Positions 8,733 to 16,177 of a DNA stretch of 61,418 nt are shown here, piece after piece (position 1 is the first letter of the stretch; each line of letters starts with the position of its first letter). The DNA is from Syntrophobacter sp. SbD2 (lineage in GTDB: Bacteria > Desulfobacterota > Binatia > UBA9968), in contig CAMDBU010000013.1 of the NCBI GenBank assembly GCA_945889495.1, positions 1 to 61,418 of the forward strand. The letters are read 5' to 3'. Made by a program: the position numbers and the translations under genes. The notes under the pieces were generated by a model. The model ran no database searches. It was not told where the DNA came from and was given only the letters and a program-made list of their open reading frames with translations.

Positions 8733-9416
8733 GATCTCTTCCGCTTCCTGGACGACGTCGCTGTCGGTGTAAGGGCGCCAGCCCTGGTTCCAGTCGAGAA
8801 ATTCCAGCGCGCCCAAGCGTTTCTTATAATCGTAAGCGAAGGGTTCGCGGTAGGCGTAGCCGGGATAATAGAAGCGGCAGCCGCGCTCGCGGCTGAACGC
8901 GATGGAATGCAAAATCATCAGGATGCCGAGACTACGCTTGGCTTCGACCGGATCGAAGATCGCGTAGATCGCGGAGGTGGAAGTCTCGCCGATGTCTAAG
9001 AATGTCACGCCCAACAAACGCTTGCCGAGATAGATGCACAGCTCCAGATTGGGGCAGGGGATTTCCGCCGGGTTGGGCGAGAGAAAGTTGAACAGCGAGT
9101 CGGGCACGTTGTCGTCGAAGCGGACGCGATGCCTGTCGAAGAGATTTTGCTTCTCGGTATTGATGAACGACGGCCGGATAATCACCTCGATGTCGCGGTT
9201 CTTCGCCAGCACCCGTTTCTGGCTGCGGCTCAACTCAAATCCCGTAAGATCGACGCGCAGCGGCAGGACGGTGTAGGGCTTGCCGCCATGGGAAGAGGTG
9301 CGGTAGCGGACAAAGATCACGCCGAAATGACGCCAGCCCTCGGCCCAATATTTGTCCATCTTCGCCGGCGAAGCGCGCAGGGCGAGAAAGTGTTCGTCGT
9401 TGTTCGATGCGGTCAT
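8730..9416 (-). CDS. Arginyl/leucyl-protein transferase-like (ATE/Bpt family) protein
   Basis: 228 residues. The C-terminal half matches the ATE C-domain (GNAT-like): YLGKRLLGVTFLDI, AIYAIFDPVEAKRSLGILM and RFYYPGYAYRE. The N-terminal half has the SRSQKRVLAKNRD segment of the ATE N-domain. Such enzymes transfer Arg or Leu from aminoacyl-tRNA to protein N-termini, marking them for ClpAP-type degradation. The conserved N-domain cysteines (CxxC region) are absent; the aligned stretch reads TSSHGGKPYTVLPLRVDL. The activity may therefore be altered. Its stop codon is supplied by a palindromic repeat. No N-degron partner gene is nearby. Confidence 0.7.
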   Translation of the reverse strand: MTASNNDEHFLALRASPAKMDKYWAEGWRHFGVIFVRYRTSSHGGKPYTVLPLRVDLTGFELSRSQKRVLAKNRDIEVIIRPSFINTEKQNLFDRHRVRFDDNVPDSLFNFLSPNPAEIPCPNLELCIYLGKRLLGVTFLDIGETSTSAIYAIFDPVEAKRSLGILMILHSIAFSRERGCRFYYPGYAYREPFAYDYKKRLGALEFLDWNQGWRPYTDSDVVQEAEEI

Positions 9417-9455
9417 GGTCGTGAAAACGATCTTGAAGCATTTGCCATCGCCGGG

Positions 9456-9818
9456 TCAACTGGACGGGGCGAATCTTTTAACAATTCTATTGCGAGCAAT
9501 ACCGGCTAGCGTTACGGCTCCGGTGTAAACCGCGCAGTAGAATAACAATAGGACCGCGCCAATGATCACCAGCGGCCCGACGCGCAGGAAAATCAATTCG
9601 TAGCCCAACTGTCCGACGAAACTTCCGACGTAGTGCGCCCACAGCGGTTTCGGCGTGATGGCGCCGGCGAATCCGCCAGCGATCAGCAGCGCTACAATAT
9701 AAAAACTGCCGGCGACGTCCCAGGGTTCGCGCTGGCTGGTGAGCAGCGGCGTCAGCGCCCAAATCGCTGCGCTGGCGAGGGCGGCGATCAAACAGGTTGG
9801 CCATGGGCGGGTTTTCAT
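9456..9818 (-). CDS. Small multi-spanning membrane protein, unknown function
   Basis: 120 residues with four likely membrane spans: LIAALASAAIWALTPLL, SFYIVALLIAGGFAGAI, a span around GSFVGQLGYELIFL, and VGPLVIIGAVLLLFYCAVY. The layout and the GGFAGAITPKPLW segment recall small uncharacterised inner-membrane proteins. I cannot assign a family. It lies upstream of the ATE-like gene on the same strand, 39 bases away, and could be cotranscribed with it. Confidence 0.65.
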   Translation of the reverse strand: MKTRPWPTCLIAALASAAIWALTPLLTSQREPWDVAGSFYIVALLIAGGFAGAITPKPLWAHYVGSFVGQLGYELIFLRVGPLVIIGAVLLLFYCAVYTGAVTLAGIARNRIVKRFAPSS

Positions 9819-9852
9819 TCGGCGGCCTACGCTTCACGGCAGGTTCGGTCAT

Positions 9853-9923
9853 ACTCGGGTAATCGGGTATCCAGGCTCATTCGCTGTGCAACGAACCTGG
9901 ATTCCCGCCTGCGCGGGAATGAC
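9853..9923. repeat. Composite two-hairpin repeat, ATTCCCGCGCAGGCGGGAAT family (copy 1)
   Basis: Read on the minus strand: GTCATTCCCGCGCAGGCGGGA, a linker with CCAGGTTCGTTGCACAGCG, then GCCTGGATACCCG and a second imperfect hairpin ending CGAGTATGAC. The same two-hairpin order occurs at 43687-43763. It separates the SRPBCC stub (9958-10012) from the membrane-protein gene. Confidence 0.85.
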
Positions 9924-9957
9924 AAATCGGGATTTGCAGCCGTCTTGTTCGAGGATG

Positions 9958-10012
9958 GTTTTGGGTCGCGCGGGCGGTCAATGACAATCTCGGTGATGAC
10001 ATCTACAGCCAT
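9958..10012 (-). pseudogene. 5-prime stub of an SRPBCC-family gene
   Basis: From ATG at 10012 (GGAG eight bases upstream) the frame reads MAVDVITEIVIDRPRD, which resembles the first strand of SRPBCC/polyketide-cyclase-like proteins (EIVIDRP). It then breaks into unrelated sequence and runs into the composite repeat at 9853-9923. The rest of the gene is missing. The stub is too short for certainty. Confidence 0.4.
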
Positions 10013-10067
10013 GGGCGGGTCTCCGGCTTGTCCACCAACCCAAGCTGGTCGTTGCGCGCGCGCACGG

Positions 10068-10928
10068 TCAATCGCAAAAACCGCCTTGCAGATTGGGACC
10101 GTCCAAGACGCATTGCAGCGGCGCGGATAGTTCGCCGCGATGCACGCTTGCCAGCTCGACACGGCCGAGGTGGGGCGCCGAGCGTTGGTGACGGCTCTCG
10201 CGCAAGTAGTTTGCCGGTTCGCCGAAGATGTCCAGCAAATGGTTGGCCAGCTCGATGCGCGAGATCGCCCGCGTCGCTGACACATGGCGGATACCGGCTT
10301 CGCGGCTCTCGGCCAGCTGCATCACCCGCTGCGCCAAATCATGAGCCCAGACTACCGACCGGTATTCGTCATCGACGATGGTGACTGGGAGGTTTTTACC
10401 GATGCGATAGCGCAGCCAATCCCAGTGGCCGGTGCGGCCGTTGGGCGACGGGCCGATCGGCAGACCGACGCGGATAATTAGCGAGCCGGGCCGGCCGAGC
10501 ACCATTTCTTCCGCTTCTACTCTTGTGCGGCCGTAGACGCTGATCGGACAGGGGGCTGACTCTTCGTCATAAACGCCGTCGCCGCCAAACACGTGATCGG
10601 ACGAAACATAGACCAGCCGAGTTTTTTCCGGCAGCGCATCGAGCACCCGTTTGAGATAAACGATATTCACTTCGCGCGCCCAGCTGGGCATGACCTCGCA
10701 GCGCGGCACGTCGCATACGGCGTGGCATTGGATGAATAGATCGGGCTGGTGCTGGGCAAATATCTCGGCGGGCCACGCCGGATCTTCGAGATTCAATACC
10801 GGCCACTGGCGAATGGTTTTCGCGCGGTTGGCGCGGGTGACGAACGGGAGCACGGTCTCAGGAAACAGTTTAGCGATGCTGTAGCCGAGGATCGAGGTGG
10901 CGCCGAAGAGCAGAGTGGAAGGCGGCAT
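10068..10928 (-). CDS. RmlD-like NAD(P)-dependent sugar-nucleotide reductase (SDR superfamily)
   Basis: 286 residues. The nucleotide-binding loop is LFGATSILGYS at the N-terminus. Other family features are VYVSSDHVFGGDGVYDEES, the active-site region YGRTRVEAEE (Tyr kept, Arg in place of the usual Lys of YxxxK), and a C-terminal RIELANHLLDIFG segment. The closest general match is the dTDP-4-dehydrorhamnose reductase/RmlD substrate-binding family, but no dTDP-rhamnose genes are nearby. The actual substrate is therefore open. The next gene upstream, at 10949-11218, is in the same direction. Confidence 0.8.
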   Translation of the reverse strand: MPPSTLLFGATSILGYSIAKLFPETVLPFVTRANRAKTIRQWPVLNLEDPAWPAEIFAQHQPDLFIQCHAVCDVPRCEVMPSWAREVNIVYLKRVLDALPEKTRLVYVSSDHVFGGDGVYDEESAPCPISVYGRTRVEAEEMVLGRPGSLIIRVGLPIGPSPNGRTGHWDWLRYRIGKNLPVTIVDDEYRSVVWAHDLAQRVMQLAESREAGIRHVSATRAISRIELANHLLDIFGEPANYLRESRHQRSAPHLGRVELASVHRGELSAPLQCVLDGPNLQGGFCD

Positions 10929-10948
10929 TCAGTATCAGCTTTTTGCCG

Positions 10949-11218
10949 CTACGCCGCGCGGGAGGTTTTTGGCGCGCAGGTATCGTTGCCGTGGAGAAGC
11001 GCTTCGCCACTGGCGGTCAGGACCACCCGGTAATCGCTAGCGTACGCGGCAATCTCGATCAAGCCGCCGATCATCGCATCTTCCCAGACCGTTTGCCGCG
11101 GGCAATGACTCTGCCAAGCTTCCATGGCGTCGTCGTAGCTGCGCGGGCGGTCGGCGACCCAGGTGAGAAATTCTCGCATCAGTGAGTTGACTGACTCGGA
11201 CATGACCAGATTCCACAT
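10949..11218 (-). CDS. Hypothetical small protein, possibly winged-helix-like
   Basis: About 89 residues from ATG 11218 (or 84 from 11203). Segments include MREFLTWVADRPRSYDDAME, WQSHCPRQTVWEDAMIGGLI and VVLTASGEALL. The last looks like a winged-helix wing ending of the LTxxGxALL type seen in MarR-like folds. I recall similar uncharacterised short proteins in proteobacteria. The frame is open to 11344, but that part overlaps the neighbouring 69-residue gene and is probably not used. No function can be named. Confidence 0.6.
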   Translation of the reverse strand: MWNLVMSESVNSLMREFLTWVADRPRSYDDAMEAWQSHCPRQTVWEDAMIGGLIEIAAYASDYRVVLTASGEALLHGNDTCAPKTSRAA

Positions 11219-11249
11219 GCTTTCCGCGGCGCGGCCAGAGCCCAGCTGT

Positions 11250-11459
11250 CTATGACTTGGTGGCGCGACTTCCATCCGCTTCATCGAGAAGTTCGTCGAC
11301 GCTGAAGTGGCTAAAGTATTGGTTGCGCCAGCTTTGGTAGTCAAAGGATTCTCGCGATACCGAGGCTAGGAAGCGCAGCGAGTCCACCGGGCCAAGCGAT
11401 TTGGTCAAAACGTCGACCGCCTTCCGCCGTAGTTCTTCTTCGGTCATTTGTTTAGCCAT
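11250..11459 (-). CDS. Putative antitoxin partner of the PIN-domain gene
   Basis: 69 residues, MAKQMTEEELRRKAVDVLTK, then a conserved-looking SLRFLASVSRESFDYQSWRN and an acidic C-terminus. It overlaps the 3-prime end of the PIN-domain gene by 8 bases, so the two are translationally coupled. Small proteins of this kind (LGPVDSLRFLA...) occur beside PIN genes, and an antitoxin role is inferred from that pairing. The order, toxin first and partner second, is the reverse of the usual VapBC order. There is no obvious DNA-binding motif. Confidence 0.6.
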   Translation of the reverse strand: MAKQMTEEELRRKAVDVLTKSLGPVDSLRFLASVSRESFDYQSWRNQYFSHFSVDELLDEADGSRATKS

Positions 11460-11895
11460 CGGTGGTAACCTCGGCTAAGTATGGCACGGGGTTGAGAACA
11501 CGTAAAGCTAGACCCAGTCTGTGCGCGCGGCGGAGAAAAATGTCGTCGCAGGTTATCAAGACATCGGCGCAGCCAATTTCCGCCGATGCCAGGTGGAGCG
11601 CATCCAATGCGGCGATGCCGCCAGCGCTAAAGACACGCGCGCGCTGGCGTAGGGAATCGTCGAGCGGTACGAATAGCGAGGAAAGCTGTTGCCATTGAGC
11701 GATTTCATCGCGACGATCGGGGATCGGGTGCTTGCTGTTCTCGAACCAAAGGGCCCATGACCAGATCAACTTGTCGGTGCCGTCGCTAACCCGCCTCAGG
11801 ATGGCAAACACAGAGTCGGTTTCGGCCTGGACGCGTTCCTGTGTTTGAACGTCGAATGGACGATTGAAGCAATTAAGATCGACGTAAAGTTGCAT
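11452..11895 (-). CDS. PIN-domain ribonuclease, probable toxin
   Basis: 147 residues. PIN-domain acidic residues are visible: the first Asp in LYVDLNCFNRPFD, a Glu in WALWFENSKHP, and the last Asp pair in AALDALHLASAEIG and VLITCDDIFLRRA. PIN domains cut RNA using Mg ions held by these acids; free-standing ones are mostly VapC-type toxins. The downstream 69-residue gene overlaps by 8 bases. The upstream region (11896-12065) has two perfect GC-rich hairpins. Confidence 0.75.
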   Translation of the reverse strand: MQLYVDLNCFNRPFDVQTQERVQAETDSVFAILRRVSDGTDKLIWSWALWFENSKHPIPDRRDEIAQWQQLSSLFVPLDDSLRQRARVFSAGGIAALDALHLASAEIGCADVLITCDDIFLRRAHRLGLALRVLNPVPYLAEVTTDG

Positions 11896-11930
11896 CCGAA
11901 TCGTCTGGTGCGGAGTGTTTAGTCATCTAC

Positions 11931-11947
11931 CTCCGGCAAAGCCGGAG
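11931..11947. repeat. Short perfect hairpin CTCCGGCAAAGCCGGAG
   Basis: Seventeen-base hairpin with a 7-base stem, 36 bases upstream of the PIN gene start. It is a smaller relative of the 12007-12031 hairpin, with the same GGCAAAGCC core. Confidence 0.6.
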
Positions 11948-12006
11948 CCTTGAGCGGTTTACGATTTGGAGGCTTTTTCTCGATTGCCGAAGAGTCAAAC
12001 TTTGGG

Positions 12007-12031
12007 AGCCCCCCGGCAAAGCCGGGGGGCT
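12007..12031. repeat. Perfect GC hairpin with GGCAAAGCC core
   Basis: A perfect inverted repeat with an 11-base stem and an AAA loop (core CCCCCCGGCAAAGCCGG). It lies 35 bases after the stop of the ParE-like toxin gene on the minus strand, where it could act as a 3-prime end structure. No U-run follows on that strand, so I do not call it an intrinsic terminator. Confidence 0.65.
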
Positions 12032-12065
12032 GGATTACTTATTACGTTCCGCCATATGCTTAGCT

Positions 12066-12359
12066 TTATATAACCGGTGGCAATTGTCGCGCGCCGTGAA
12101 CGATTCGCAGTACTTCCACGCGGTTTGCAGCGATTCGGTAAATGAGTCGGTAACGCCGAACGATAAGCTCTCGTATGTTGGGGTTCTGGTACTCCGGTAC
12201 GTTTCGACCGCGCGCGGCTAGCGTAGTCAATGAGCTTGCCGCAGCGACAAGTTCTCTCGTGATGGCCGCCGCATAGAATTCCGAGTCACGAAAGACATAC
12301 TCAACAATCGACTCCAGGTCGGCGGTTGCCGACTCGGTCCAGACTACTTCTTGATCCAC
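12066..12359 (-). CDS. ParE/RelE-family toxin
   Basis: 97 residues with typical ParE-like features: VVWTESATADLESIVEYVF at the N-terminus, NIRELIVRRYRLIYRIAANR in the middle, and the ending EVLRIVHGARQLPPVI (HGAR motif). ParE toxins poison gyrase, and RelE relatives cut mRNA on ribosomes; sequence alone does not decide. It overlaps its antitoxin gene by 16 bases, so the two are coupled. The order is antitoxin then toxin, as usual. Confidence 0.85.
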   Translation of the reverse strand: MDQEVVWTESATADLESIVEYVFRDSEFYAAAITRELVAAASSLTTLAARGRNVPEYQNPNIRELIVRRYRLIYRIAANRVEVLRIVHGARQLPPVI

Positions 12360-12532
12360 CTTGCCATCCGTTGTTCGACGGCAGCCTGAGTCAAGATTCG
12401 GCCTCGGTCTATGTCTTGCAAGCCTCGGTCGATCGCCTGGCGCACATAGATTCGATACTGGATATCATCAAGGGTGGCATCTTCCGGCAGCGAGTTGAGA
12501 ATTCCTTGGACTTCCTGCTTTGGTGTCTCCAC
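12344..12532 (-). CDS. Antitoxin of the ParE-like toxin
   Basis: 62 residues from GTG 12532, chosen because GGGAGG lies 4-5 bases upstream; the longer frame to 12601 has no such site. Features are TPKQEVQGILNSLPEDATLD, DIQYRIYVRQAIDRGLQDID and an end in RMARWIKK. This is a small acidic protein typical of ParE/RelE partner antitoxins in which AIxxGLxDIxxGR-type segments recur. The end overlaps the toxin gene. It probably binds the toxin and represses its own promoter. Confidence 0.75.
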   Translation of the reverse strand: METPKQEVQGILNSLPEDATLDDIQYRIYVRQAIDRGLQDIDRGRILTQAAVEQRMARWIKK

Positions 12533-12597
12533 AAAACCTCCCTGGAATGTCACTAGGTTAACCAACGGTAGTCGGTCATGCAAGTTGACCGGGGGAC

Positions 12598-13572
12598 TCA
12601 CCGTCCGTACAACTTCTTGATATAGCCGCTCCTATCGATCTCTTCGATCAAGCTGCCGTCGATCACGTCTTTGGCTTGGGTGATTTTCGAGTTGGCGTTG
12701 CGCACCGAGTCCATTACCGCTTGCACGCCTTTGGTTTCCGGGATCGGCCGTTCGCGCATGGCGGCGGCGACTCTGGGGTAGCTGTACTCTGGGCCTTTGA
12801 CGCCTTCGGCGCGCAGCACGGACAGGGCGAGCTCTTTGTTGGTCTTGAAAACGTAGATGCCTTCGATCAAGCCTTCGGCGAATTTTAACAACAGATCGCG
12901 CTTGGTCTTCAACAATTGCGTCGGCACCACCTGACCGAAGCGGGCGTAGTCGATGGGCAGCTCCAGCATGTCGACCATGACCCGGCAGCAGCCCGAGTCG
13001 GTGATGATCGGTACGTCGTAGGTGCCGAGTAGCGTGCCGTGCAGTTGTCCGGCGATCATCGCCGGCACGCGAGTGGTGCCGGTGGCTTGGATGATGCGCA
13101 CGTCCTTTTCCGGATCGAGGTTGAATTGGCGCAGTAGCATTCTGGTCGTCACATCCGACGACGAACCGAAGCGGCTGATGGCGACCTGCTTGCCTTTCAA
13201 ATCCTCCGGCGTCTTGATGTCGTTACGGACGACGAAGGCGAAGGGAAAACGATTGACGTAGACGCTGATCAACTTGCCGTCCAAGGCGCCGACGGACACG
13301 GCGTTTAACATCGCCGGCACGTCGGAATCGGCCAAATCCAAATCGCCGCCGACCATTGCTTGGGCCATGGTCGCGCCGCTGGTGAAATAGATCAGCCGGA
13401 CATCCAGGCCGCGTTTTTTCCACAGGCCGGCGCGCTCGATGGTCTTGTGCAGATTCTTCGCCACGCCGGTGCCGCTATAGCCGACCCGGACCAGCTGTTG
13501 GGCGGAGGCGGGGAGTGGGGCGAGCAGGGTAGCTACGATCGCGCTGAGGAGTAGGTGTCGGTTTTTTCGCAT
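12598..13572 (-). CDS. NitT/TauT-type solute-binding protein in the UbiD cluster
   Basis: 324 residues from ATG 13572 (AAGG about 9 bases upstream): signal peptide ending LAPLPASAQ, then LVRVGYSGTGVAKNLHKTIE, GLWKKRGLDVRLIYFTSGAT and MVGGDLDLADSDVPAMLNAV. The C-terminus DGSLIEEIDRSGYIKKLYG matches other copies in the window. It is the last gene of the minus-strand cluster with UbiD, the cupin and two amidohydrolases, separated from UbiD by a palindromic repeat. That position suggests it binds the substrate, or a close relative, of the pathway. No permease or ATPase gene is present. Confidence 0.9.
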   Translation of the reverse strand: MRKNRHLLLSAIVATLLAPLPASAQQLVRVGYSGTGVAKNLHKTIERAGLWKKRGLDVRLIYFTSGATMAQAMVGGDLDLADSDVPAMLNAVSVGALDGKLISVYVNRFPFAFVVRNDIKTPEDLKGKQVAISRFGSSSDVTTRMLLRQFNLDPEKDVRIIQATGTTRVPAMIAGQLHGTLLGTYDVPIITDSGCCRVMVDMLELPIDYARFGQVVPTQLLKTKRDLLLKFAEGLIEGIYVFKTNKELALSVLRAEGVKGPEYSYPRVAAAMRERPIPETKGVQAVMDSVRNANSKITQAKDVIDGSLIEEIDRSGYIKKLYGR

Positions 13573-13585
13573 GGTTGGGCCTTTT

Positions 13586-13671
13586 AGTAAGGAGTAAGTA
13601 GTTAGGAGTGAGGAGACGGGAGTTTCGGATTCCGGAGTCTCCTTACTCCTCACTCTTTACTCCTTACTTAA
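13586..13671. repeat. Palindromic repeat, GGAGTAAGTAGTTAGGAGTGAGG family
   Basis: Left arm AGTAAGGAGTAAGTAGTTAGG and AGTGAGGAGAC; right arm GTCTCCTTACTCCTCACTC then TTTACTCCTTACTTA. The arm pairing is long and imperfect. The right edge contains the TAA stop of the UbiD gene (13664-13666), and the left edge begins about 13 bases upstream of the next start (13572). Confidence 0.8.
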
Positions 13672-15073
13672 AAAACTTACCATATTTCTTCACCGCCAGT
13701 TCTTTCATCTCTTCGCTCGACCCAGAGACCTTGGGATAATCCTTCATCCATTCGTAGGGGCGGGTGGCGTCGATGACGGCGCGAGTGCTGAAGCCTTTTT
13801 TGTCGCGCGGAATCACTGGATCGAGCGGGCCGCTCCAGGCGCGGCGGATAAAATCGATGTCGGCCTGGGGATCGGAGCGCGTGCACATGGCCCAGGTGAC
13901 GTCGTTCAGGTCGTAGGGATCGATGTCGTCGTCGACCACCACGATGTAGCGGCCGAGATAGGCGCCGGCGCCGCATTGAGCGGCGACGAAGCCGGCTTGC
14001 TTGGCGTGGCCCGGATAACGTTGCTTGATCGATACGGCGGTGAAAAACCGTCCTTGGAAGCAGGCGACGCCGCGGATGTCGGGCACGCCGGCTTTTTCCA
14101 TGTGATCCCAGATAAACGCCGAGCGCACCAGGTTGTCGTCCGAGCCGCCGGGCGGGCGCGACGACGGCGCGCCAGTAAGAATGGGACGGTTGCGATGCAT
14201 CAACCGTTTCACCTTGATGATCGGTTCGGTGCGCTCGCCGCTGGCGTAGTAGCCGGTCCATTCGCCATAGGGACCTTCCGGCCGCTGGTTGTCGGGATAG
14301 CATTCGCCTTCGATGGTGATCTCGGAAAACGCCGGGATCGGTAGGCCGGTGTGTTTGCCGATGACCACATCGACGGCTTGGCCGCGGATGCCGCCGGCAT
14401 AGTCATATTCCGACTTGCCCCAGGGCAAGCTGTTGGCCGCGGCGGTGAGCAAAAGCGGATCGTCGCCGAAGCTGATCGCCACCGGGCAGGGCCGGCCCTG
14501 ATCGAAATATTTTTGCCGAATGATGCGCCCCTGTTTACCCGGCGAAATATAAAGTGCCAGAGTATTTTTGTCATGCACCATGACCCGGTAGCAGCCGATG
14601 TTGACCCAACCCTCGTCCATGTCGCGGGTGATGACCAGATGGGCGGTGCCCATGTAGCGGCCGCCGTCGCCTTCATGCCAGTGCGGCACAGGCAGGGAAA
14701 ACAGGTCGACATCGTCGCCGTCAAAAACATTTTCCATCACCGGGCCGCTGTCGACCACGCGCGGTGGAATATAAGTCGGATTGTTCAAGCGCTGGCGCCA
14801 GGCTTGTATGAATTGGTTACGGTCGTAGTCGAGAGGTAAGTGCGTGGTCAAACATTGGCGCTTGAGCGACTGATGGTGCACGCCGACCAGCACCCGGTGG
14901 CCGGCGGGATAATCCTTGATCTTGTCGAACAGGATCGCCGAGTAGGGCGGGTTGCGCGCGTAAACCTCCGACACCGCGCCCATTTCATATTTCCAATCGC
15001 AGCCCTCGACGGTGCGCATCTCGCCGAACTCGTCGACTTTCTCCATCCAGCCGCGTAAATCGTTGTAAAGCAT
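13664..15073 (-). CDS. UbiD-family (prenylated-FMN) decarboxylase
   Basis: 469 residues, matching UbiD length. Features are YNDLRGWMEKVDEFGEMRTV, the central PEGPYGEWTGYYASGE stretch with the conserved acid, IGKHTGLPIPAFSEITIEGE, and the C-terminal VVVDDDIDPYDLNDVTWAMC with TRSDPQADI. UbiD enzymes reversibly decarboxylate aromatic or alpha,beta-unsaturated acids using prenylated FMN made by UbiX; no ubiX is in the window. The gene sits 67 bases downstream of the cupin dioxygenase in the same transcription unit, so ring decarboxylation and cleavage may be consecutive steps. The substrate is unknown. Its stop codon lies inside a repeat. Confidence 0.9.
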   Translation of the reverse strand: MLYNDLRGWMEKVDEFGEMRTVEGCDWKYEMGAVSEVYARNPPYSAILFDKIKDYPAGHRVLVGVHHQSLKRQCLTTHLPLDYDRNQFIQAWRQRLNNPTYIPPRVVDSGPVMENVFDGDDVDLFSLPVPHWHEGDGGRYMGTAHLVITRDMDEGWVNIGCYRVMVHDKNTLALYISPGKQGRIIRQKYFDQGRPCPVAISFGDDPLLLTAAANSLPWGKSEYDYAGGIRGQAVDVVIGKHTGLPIPAFSEITIEGECYPDNQRPEGPYGEWTGYYASGERTEPIIKVKRLMHRNRPILTGAPSSRPPGGSDDNLVRSAFIWDHMEKAGVPDIRGVACFQGRFFTAVSIKQRYPGHAKQAGFVAAQCGAGAYLGRYIVVVDDDIDPYDLNDVTWAMCTRSDPQADIDFIRRAWSGPLDPVIPRDKKGFSTRAVIDATRPYEWMKDYPKVSGSSEEMKELAVKKYGKFFK

Positions 15074-15140
15074 TCAAGTATCCTTTCTTCGAAAGTCTGT
15101 TCCAATGGTTCCAGCTGTTTCAGATATTCAAATGGAACGG

Positions 15141-16163
15141 CTATTTGGTCTGCGTTTCCTCGCGATAAAAGCCCAGGGCGTCGAGCACCGGTTTGTCGTT
15201 CATGACGAACAAAACCGCCGCGTCCTTGGAGTGATTGGTATGTTGATGCCATTGCCACTGCGGGATGGTAAAGCTGTCGCCTTCGCTCCACTCGAAGGTC
15301 TGGTCACCGATGACGGTGACACCGCTGCCGCGAAAAGCGTGGTAGATCATGCTGCTGGTGTGGCGATGGGATTTCGTCCTTTCGCCGGCGCGGAGCATGT
15401 GGATCTCACAGGAGAGCGTCGGCAGCGTCGGCCCGCCGGTGAGCGGATTGATGTAGCGTAAAACGATGCCGTCGTGGGGATCGCCGGGCCGTTCGCCCAG
15501 CGCCGCTAACGCTTTCTCGGTATCTTCCCAGCGGTAACGGTAGGGCGGCGGCTGGACGGATTCATTGCGTACCCAATCCGGCCGCGCTGGGCCAAGTTCG
15601 TAAGCCGAGTAGTCGCGCGGTTTGGTGACTTCTTGTTGCAACGTCGGATACATGTCGCCGAAGCTGATCTCGAAGAATTTCACCATTGGCAAGTCGGTGC
15701 CATCGATCCAGATGATCGGCTCGGCCGAGCCGTTGTAGTGGTCATGCCAGGTGCGGTTGGGCGTGGTGACCAGATCGCCACACTGCATCGGGAATGCTTC
15801 GCCGTTGACCGTGGTTTGGGCGCCGCCGCCGCGAATCACGAAGCGGATCGCGCCCATGGTGTGGCGGTGCGCTTCGGCGACCTCGCCCGGTTTCACCAGC
15901 TGCACGCCCATGGCCAAGGTATGCGTGGTGCGAAATTTATTTGGCGTGTGAAAGCCGATGAAGCGGCGCGCGGTCTGTTCCAGAGTCAGCAGCTCGCCGG
16001 CTTTGATCAGGCCGTCATGGACGTCCTGCCAGCGCCAAATATGGGGATCGTAGGAGGCTTTCGGTTCGTAGGTCTCGGCGATGTTGCCGGCGTTCCAAAA
16101 GCCCAACAGATGCTTGTCGGCGAGCTGACGGTTGAATTCTGCCAATGCGTCGGCGCTGCTCAT
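15141..16163 (-). CDS. Bicupin dioxygenase, gentisate 1,2-dioxygenase-like
   Basis: 340 residues from ATG 16163 (AGAGGA 7 bases upstream). Two cupin domains are present. The first carries EAHRHTMGAIRFVIRGGG with later HDHYNGSAEPI; the second carries KSHRHTSSMIYHAFRGSG and WQWHQHTNHSKD. Gentisate and related 1,2-dioxygenases use Fe(II) held by the first-cupin His residues to open a hydroxylated ring. The order UbiD-cupin-amidohydrolase supports degradation of a hydroxybenzoate-like acid. Salicylate or 1-hydroxy-2-naphthoate dioxygenase are alternatives within the same family. Confidence 0.85.
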   Translation of the reverse strand: MSSADALAEFNRQLADKHLLGFWNAGNIAETYEPKASYDPHIWRWQDVHDGLIKAGELLTLEQTARRFIGFHTPNKFRTTHTLAMGVQLVKPGEVAEAHRHTMGAIRFVIRGGGAQTTVNGEAFPMQCGDLVTTPNRTWHDHYNGSAEPIIWIDGTDLPMVKFFEISFGDMYPTLQQEVTKPRDYSAYELGPARPDWVRNESVQPPPYRYRWEDTEKALAALGERPGDPHDGIVLRYINPLTGGPTLPTLSCEIHMLRAGERTKSHRHTSSMIYHAFRGSGVTVIGDQTFEWSEGDSFTIPQWQWHQHTNHSKDAAVLFVMNDKPVLDALGFYREETQTK

Positions 16164-16177
16164 CGCGGTTCCTCTTT

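Noticed and set aside
9827-10285. Minus-strand frame of 152 codons
   Set aside because: It mixes the shadow of the reductase gene with the composite repeat; only the SRPBCC-like stub inside it looks real, and that in one short part.
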